Under the pieces are notes generated by a model. That model ran no database searches and had not been told where the DNA came from. It worked only from the letters and a program-made list of their open reading frames with translations. The position numbers and the translations under genes are program-made. A stretch of 64,000 bases of DNA from contig WRLP01000002.1 in NCBI GenBank assembly GCA_009777535.1, positions 101,090 to 165,089 of the forward strand, read 5' to 3'. This document shows, in pieces, positions 58,685 through 64,000 of the stretch (positions within the stretch are counted from its first letter, which is position 1; each line of letters begins with the position of its first letter). Source of the DNA: Treponema sp. (GTDB lineage: Bacteria > Spirochaetota > Spirochaetia > Treponematales > Breznakiellaceae).

Positions 58685-61600
58685 CTAGAACACGTATGCC
58701 CTTACGCCCATGATAACATGGGGAATGACCGTCGTAATACCATAATCTTTAGCAGACACATCGGTCGGTACAAACCAGAGCTGACCTTCCGTAAACAGGC
58801 TGAATGTCCTGAAGTGTTTCCGCTTGGGTATGGTTACCCTTGGGAATTCCAACTGGAGCAGAAGCGCACTCATCCAGGTCGACTCGCCGCTCTGGGTATA
58901 GCCTTCCTGCGCCAAGTCAAACAGTGAGAAGTTCGCGCCCAGGGCAACCGTGGCGCTGAGCCATTCCCAGTCCGGTCCAAGGAAGGAGCCGAACGGCAGC
59001 CTGTATACATTAGCCAGAAGTTTAAAAGCCATAACATGGCCGCCGTAACGGACAAGGTCATTTCCGCCAAGGCTCTCATAAAGATCCTGGGTCATCATTC
59101 CGTACTGCATCTGGATTTTTACGTTATCGTCAAAGAAACTAAGACCAAATCCAAAATCCATATAAGTCGCGCCGCCGGCGAATATTACAGGAGCATCATT
59201 TGCAATTTGTTTAACAAACGGCGGTATAACCATATCGAAGTAAAGGCCCTGGATAAATCCTGGTACTTCGTAGAACGCCTTGTCTCCTATCCGCAGATGG
59301 TAGGACAGGGTCGACAGCTCAACATCGTCTGATGCAAGGGCTGTGTACTCGATACTTGTATTGTAGCGGCCCCCGGCATTTGGAGAAATGAGCCTGACCA
59401 CTGGCGGGGTTTTATCAACCTGCACAAGGGTTCGCGTAACGGCGGTTTCGCCGTTTTTCATGTTCGCCCGGACAAGCAGATAATGGTAACCTTCGACCAT
59501 GTCCCCTGTTTCAAGCCGGTAGCGCCAGTCGGTTTCCCTGTCAATAGTTCTTTGAGTCCTTCTAAAAGTCCTTCCGCCGTCGAAACTAATCTCGACAAAA
59601 TTCAGGGCTTGCGACTGAACTCTGGATCTTTCAGCTTTATCCGCTTTTTTATCTTCCAGGATAATTACATCTTCCCAGTTGAGTTCATAGCCTGCGCGCC
59701 CGGTGAGCCAGGGGCGCTCAAAGGCGAAATCGCCCATGGCAAGACTGTCGATTGTTACCCAGGCTCCGTCGCTCTTGTAGTTTATATTACGTACAGGAGA
59801 CTGCACTACTTCAAGGCCGCCAAACATGCTGTGAACCACTATTTCATTTTGGCCGTCGCTGATAAATTCGCTGGTTACGGCAAAACGGAAGAAGCCGGCG
59901 GGAGTAACTTCTTCTATCATCATATCGCGTCCGTTTATGCGCAGATTAACATGCCTGGCATCGTCCATGCCGCCAACATAACCATAAAGATTAAAGCTGC
60001 CCTGCACATTCTCGTTATCGAGCGGATACAGGATATCCACAAAGTTTCTCATTGTTTCATGAGCCAATTCTACATTCCGCGATATACGTGTAACATTTTC
60101 TGCCTTATCCACCGCCCATATCTCTATATTGTAAAGACCGTTTGGAAGAGGGGAAAGATCCAGGGTTTCCTTTATGATGGAAGCCGGCAGAAGTGTCCGT
60201 GTTCTAAGATCATCCGATATATTGTGCCCGTCCAAAGATCGCAGTTCAATCGCAATTTCCGCAAGATTTTCGTCAATCGCCCTGCCCATAACATGAACAG
60301 TACCGGTAGTAACGGCTCCGTCAGACGGAGAGTCCAAAGCGATTTCCGGCGATGTATTATCGATATTGATAAGATTTGCGTAAATGGCGGAAATCCCGTA
60401 TTTATCCGTAGCGCGGACAAAGACCACGTTTGGTCCATCCTGTAAAATCTTTGTATTAAACTCATAGTACCACTCGTCGGATCCATAAGCGTTATTATAG
60501 GTATTACCGTTATCCAGAGAAACCTGAACCATCTCTATGTCGTTTTCGTCAAAGGAAACTCCCTGTATACGCACCGTTTCCTTTACAATGGTTTCAAAGT
60601 CCGGGAAAGTGATTTCGGCAGTCGGTTCGGCGAGAGAAACACGGAAGTTTCTGGTAACAGGTCTGGACCTGACGCCGTAGATATCCTCGGCAGCCACGGT
60701 TACCGTATGCTCATTGTCGGTCAGGCCATCAAGCGCCAGGAAAATGGAGAAGCCGTTATCCGCCTCCAGTAACTGTTCGGCGCCGTCATCAATGCTCCAG
60801 TATATATGGCTGATTGCATCATCGTCGTACATAACCCCGGATACTTCAAAATCCGTGGTTACCACTTCGTTTTCCAGCGGCAGAATTATGTGCACTATGG
60901 GAATATCCATTTCGTTGTCAATAACAAAATGCCAGGAACTGAATGTTGAGATGTTACCGGCCATATCCTCAAAAATAAAGTTCATTCTTCTGTCCAGCGG
61001 CATGTGGTTTGCGTCAAGAATGACATCCATAAATGTCGGAGGATACGGGTATCCCAAACCGGGATATATTTCCCCGGTTATTTCGGGAATTTGAACTCCA
61101 CCATCGTCGATAGCCGGCCTGTGGTAGGCCACTCTTTTAAGAAGGCCCACTTCCTCAACAGCAAAACCCATGCGAATTGTTCCATTTACCCTTGCGTCTG
61201 CAACCGGTGTTATAAGGGAAACATTCGGAGGCACTGTATCTTTGTGTACGGCAAATGTGTTGATTGTGGTACGGTTTGCCTCATCAACAACACGAATATT
61301 TATGTTAATCGATCCGTCCTGTAAAAACGAAACGTCCAATATTTTTTCATGGGGTCCGGCAAGCGTAATTTCGTCTGCCCTTAACAGAGGCTGCCACGAA
61401 GAACCTAAATCAACTGAATATTCTACCGAGTTGATCCTGTTGCTGTCGCTTACGCTGAATTGTACGGGAATGGCCCTCTGAAACCATTTGCCGTCGGGGT
61501 TGTCAATTATGTTGATTGAAGGGGGAGAAAAATCCGCAAGAACATTAAAGGGAGAACTGCTGATACTCTGACCGCCCCTCGTCCTTCCCTCAATTGTCAG

Positions 61601-63583
61601 AGGGCCGAAACTGCCTTCGCGGCCTGCTATCAGGCTAAGACGCCCGAAATCGTCTACACTTACACTGAAGTTATCGGCACCGCTGCCTGTTATTTGAGCG
61701 CTGGAGAGCAGACCGCCCCCAAGCCCTATCAGCGGTTCGTAATTATTGGGAATTAAAATGCGGCCGTCGCCAATACTAAGATCGGGACGTACCCACTGAA
61801 AACCTGTGCCGCTCCCTGAACCAAAGTAAACATAATCTTCCCATACCGCCTCGCGGCCGAACCTGTCCGTTACGCTTAATTCGATTTTTGTAAGGCCGTA
61901 TCCAGGATCCGGGGGAAGCTGAGTTTCAGCGGTATGAAGCCCTTCCCTTCCAGCTCTGACTCTCAGGGCAACTGGGGGATTACTCCCGACCGTAACATAC
62001 CCTGAGGAAATAGCCGAGTCGGATTGTATCGTAAACCCAAGAGTCATTCTCTGGTCGGGCATTATCTCCATTCCGGTATAGAATTCAGACACGATAAGGT
62101 TTCTGCCCATTCCGGAAGAAATTGTCGCAATCCTCGGCTCCGGCAGGGAACCCGGAACAACAATGTTTTTTACCTGAACCTTAGGCCCGGTTACATCGTT
62201 AATATCCTTTGCCCAGACTTCCAGGCTGTGGGTTCCGGCGGAAACACCCGGAATCGTTAGATGGAAATATCCTGAACAGGGAATTTCTGTGGAATCCTGG
62301 CCGTCTATGGAATAAAATATCGAAGCAATGCCCTTATCGTTGCTTGCATAACCCTTGATTGTAAGATCGTTCCCTTCCAGCACTCCTCCGGCAACCGGCT
62401 CTTCCAGCTCTATCTTTGGCATACCGGCATTTTGATCGATCCTCAGCCTGCGCTTCTCGACAGTTACGTTACCGGAAAGATCCTCTACGCGGATTTCCAG
62501 ATCTGCACTTGTGAGCCTTTGCCCCCTGATATCGAATTGCTGCGCCCACCAGTCATTACCGATCACTAGCGGAATTTCACCCGTTTCCCTGCCAAGTTTC
62601 CATGTAATGGACTTAATACCCACGGGGTGCATGGCATATCCGGCAACGGTAAACAGTCCGTTAACATAAGCATCCGGCTCGGGATATATAATCCCGACAT
62701 CGGGAGCGGTATTGTTAACAAAAAGCAAATGGGCGGCGGTACCGCTGGTACCCATTCCGTCCTGCGCCTGAAACCAGATAACGGCAGGCCCTTCATCAAA
62801 TCTCCTGGTATCTATATTTATCGTGTAGTTGTAAATATTGCTTCTTCTGTCAAAACTTAATGGAACAGAAGTGTAATTTTCGCCTTCGTCCGTTGAATAC
62901 CTTAGGGACTTTATTCCATTACCGTCAAAGACTGTTCCCCTTAGGTTTATCCTGCCCGCAACAAGAGCCCCAACATCATGGCTGGTTACCCTGGTTTCCG
63001 GCTTTCTGCGATCCAGATTCCATGCAACATTATGAATTTTCCACTGCCTCGGCCTGAATTCCTCGGAAATTCCGGAAAGGCCGTTAATATCCACGGCCCA
63101 GGCGGAAATGGTATATACCCCGTCCGGCCAGACCAGTTCATTGGAAGTATCGAGAAAATATGACCAGAATTCGGCCCCTTCGGCACGGGTTCTAAGCAAT
63201 TCCTCTCCCCTGCCGTCGGCTCCCCGTGAAATGACAATTTCGACATGGCTTACACCGTCGTCATCCACACTAATACCCACAACATTCAGATTCCCCTGAA
63301 CATGCATGTTCTGCCTTGGATTGATAACTGTGGCAATCGGAAGGTCAGATTCCGGATCTATGTAGATATTTTCGGGACCGGCAATCCTGGAATTTCCGGC
63401 CTTGTCCAGAGCTTCCAGGTAGAAGTTATACTTCCCCGGCTTTTTTTCCGAAGTGTCGATTGTGCTGGTAAACCCTGAAGGATCATCAGCATAATGAGCC
63501 TCATTTGCCTGTCTGCCGCCAGCCCAAACAGTCATAGCACAGAATATCCACAAAATACCTGTGGCAACCATCTTCTTGTTCAT
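58685..63583 (-). CDS. Giant exported Ig-like repeat protein with barrel-like C-terminus
   Basis: A 1632-residue protein with a signal peptide (about residues 1-22, ending WAGG). Most of it is a string of about ten or more beta-rich Ig-like units of 90-100 residues. Each has the pattern P(x)VxGxxxVxGxAxDxxGIxxVxxSxD, then a strand with W/F and an A.D..G segment near the end (for example VEVWAKDINDVTGP, VTVAAEDIYGVRSRP, VFVRATDKYGISA, IEIWAVDKAENVTR). Such repeats are common in adhesins. The last 180 residues are different: alternating hydrophobic strands with many Gly and aromatic residues (FGFGLSFFDDNVKIQMQYGM, LSATVALGANFSLF, SALLLQLEFP, MGVRAYVF) and a terminal Phe, which suggests a small outer-membrane barrel. 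The ribosome-binding site is GGGGA. Confidence 0.85.
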   Translation of the reverse strand: MNKKMVATGILWIFCAMTVWAGGRQANEAHYADDPSGFTSTIDTSEKKPGKYNFYLEALDKAGNSRIAGPENIYIDPESDLPIATVINPRQNMHVQGNLNVVGISVDDDGVSHVEIVISRGADGRGEELLRTRAEGAEFWSYFLDTSNELVWPDGVYTISAWAVDINGLSGISEEFRPRQWKIHNVAWNLDRRKPETRVTSHDVGALVAGRINLRGTVFDGNGIKSLRYSTDEGENYTSVPLSFDRRSNIYNYTINIDTRRFDEGPAVIWFQAQDGMGTSGTAAHLLFVNNTAPDVGIIYPEPDAYVNGLFTVAGYAMHPVGIKSITWKLGRETGEIPLVIGNDWWAQQFDIRGQRLTSADLEIRVEDLSGNVTVEKRRLRIDQNAGMPKIELEEPVAGGVLEGNDLTIKGYASNDKGIASIFYSIDGQDSTEIPCSGYFHLTIPGVSAGTHSLEVWAKDINDVTGPKVQVKNIVVPGSLPEPRIATISSGMGRNLIVSEFYTGMEIMPDQRMTLGFTIQSDSAISSGYVTVGSNPPVALRVRAGREGLHTAETQLPPDPGYGLTKIELSVTDRFGREAVWEDYVYFGSGSGTGFQWVRPDLSIGDGRILIPNNYEPLIGLGGGLLSSAQITGSGADNFSVSVDDFGRLSLIAGREGSFGPLTIEGRTRGGQSISSSPFNVLADFSPPSINIIDNPDGKWFQRAIPVQFSVSDSNRINSVEYSVDLGSSWQPLLRADEITLAGPHEKILDVSFLQDGSININIRVVDEANRTTINTFAVHKDTVPPNVSLITPVADARVNGTIRMGFAVEEVGLLKRVAYHRPAIDDGGVQIPEITGEIYPGLGYPYPPTFMDVILDANHMPLDRRMNFIFEDMAGNISTFSSWHFVIDNEMDIPIVHIILPLENEVVTTDFEVSGVMYDDDAISHIYWSIDDGAEQLLEADNGFSIFLALDGLTDNEHTVTVAAEDIYGVRSRPVTRNFRVSLAEPTAEITFPDFETIVKETVRIQGVSFDENDIEMVQVSLDNGNTYNNAYGSDEWYYEFNTKILQDGPNVVFVRATDKYGISAIYANLINIDNTSPEIALDSPSDGAVTTGTVHVMGRAIDENLAEIAIELRSLDGHNISDDLRTRTLLPASIIKETLDLSPLPNGLYNIEIWAVDKAENVTRISRNVELAHETMRNFVDILYPLDNENVQGSFNLYGYVGGMDDARHVNLRINGRDMMIEEVTPAGFFRFAVTSEFISDGQNEIVVHSMFGGLEVVQSPVRNINYKSDGAWVTIDSLAMGDFAFERPWLTGRAGYELNWEDVIILEDKKADKAERSRVQSQALNFVEISFDGGRTFRRTQRTIDRETDWRYRLETGDMVEGYHYLLVRANMKNGETAVTRTLVQVDKTPPVVRLISPNAGGRYNTSIEYTALASDDVELSTLSYHLRIGDKAFYEVPGFIQGLYFDMVIPPFVKQIANDAPVIFAGGATYMDFGFGLSFFDDNVKIQMQYGMMTQDLYESLGGNDLVRYGGHVMAFKLLANVYRLPFGSFLGPDWEWLSATVALGANFSLFDLAQEGYTQSGESTWMSALLLQLEFPRVTIPKRKHFRTFSLFTEGQLWFVPTDVSAKDYGITTVIPHVIMGVRAYVF

Positions 63584-63743
63584 ACAATTCCCCTATTAAA
63601 TAATTTCGCACGCAAATTAACATCATTATCGGCACAAAGCTACAAAAGCAGATAAACAACGATAACAGAAGTTACACTTGAACAACAGTTATCACCTTTA
63701 CATAAAAAAGTCAAGTACATTTTTAATTAAAAGATTCAAAGTG

Positions 63744-63773
63744 TTGACAGGTTTCATTTGAATGTGATACAAT
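63744..63773 (+). promoter_or_regulatory. Strong sigma-70 promoter at right edge
   Basis: TTGACA (63744-63749, perfect), 18-bp spacer, TACAAT (63768-63773, 5/6) with an extended TG one base before it. It is the best promoter in the window. The leader would be about 80 bases, with GGAGAAAGAG just before the ATG at 63862. The 5' end of the leader contains the small inverted repeat GGAAAT/ATTTCC. Confidence 0.75.
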
Positions 63774-63861
63774 GACGAAGTTGGGTAAAACTAAAAATAC
63801 TGAAATTGGAAATTGCTTTATTACGAGCATGGAAATTTCCGATTGACAGAGGAGAAAGAGT

Positions 63862-64000
<139 letters not shown>

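Noticed and set aside
59483..60445. 320-codon plus-strand open frame
   Set aside because: It is fully antisense to the Ig-repeat gene, with no start signals and no recognisable protein features.

Overview
The window looks like a stretch of chromosome from a spirochaete of the Treponema lineage. The support is gene order and content rather than a marker gene: mltG-dnaG-rpoD-zinc ribbon/coiled-coil protein-TPR-mreB-mreC and tamB-bamA-ompH-mutS are arrangements I recall from Treponema pallidum. A diderm envelope is implied by BamA, TamB and OmpH/Skp, and there are several treponeme-style membrane proteins with no clear family. There is no rRNA, plasmid, prophage or CRISPR array. Base composition is moderate and fairly even, apart from one GC-rich non-coding patch at 46142-46542.

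Layout. 1-10515 (minus strand): a core-information operon running YkgJ-like, metallo-beta-lactamase-fold protein, mltG, dnaG, rpoD, zinc-ribbon protein, the RNase P RNA gene (rnpB), then TPR protein, mreB and mreC (cut by the left edge). 10551-11992: comF and tag, divergent. 12137-22418 (minus): tamB-bamA-ompH-mutS, outer-membrane assembly plus mismatch repair. 22529-24125 (plus): tmk, a small exported protein and an orphan HigA-like regulator. 24157-28202: ligA (minus), a peptide-binding lipoprotein (plus) and tRNA-Thr. 28184-39303 (minus): one tight run of ten genes with a DUF212 protein, an unknown membrane protein, an Rnf-like cluster rnfC-D-G-E-A without rnfB, a GH57-like protein that lacks its catalytic residues, metG and a FemAB-like transferase. 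39376-41380: a SpoIIE-type phosphatase fused to a kinase-like ATPase domain, with a STAS antagonist. 41447-46141: rluA, pgeF, a PTS IIA protein, secG, an Rrf2 regulator coupled to a three-repeat membrane protein, and tRNA-Arg(CCG). 46543-53872 (minus): DUF554-dnaE-yggT-recG. 53941-58600: a PAP2-like protein, RqcH/NFACT, a GH3 hexosaminidase and a bile-acid/sodium-symporter-like transporter. 58685-63583: a 1632-residue exported protein with Ig-like repeats and a barrel-like C-terminus. 63744-64000: a strong promoter and the start of an open frame made of a 7-bp tandem repeat.

The most unusual things are these. (1) rnpB is about 587 nt long because three palindromic elements with the same terminal inverted repeat sit in it, apparently in the peripheral helices P3, P9 and P12. 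(2) About a dozen genes that start transcription units have a -10-like hexamer ending only 5-10 nt before the start codon and no Shine-Dalgarno sequence, while internal genes do have one. This suggests widespread leaderless mRNAs, including compact divergent promoters. (3) The right edge holds 17 copies of a heptanucleotide that is open in every reading frame and encodes the same heptapeptide in each, behind a good promoter and ribosome-binding site. (4) tRNA-Arg is followed by a duplicated cassette that contains its own 3' end and an inverted copy of its T arm. (5) Several proteins appear to have lost key catalytic or cofactor residues: the GH57-like protein, the dTMP kinase P loop, and the Rnf subunits E and G.
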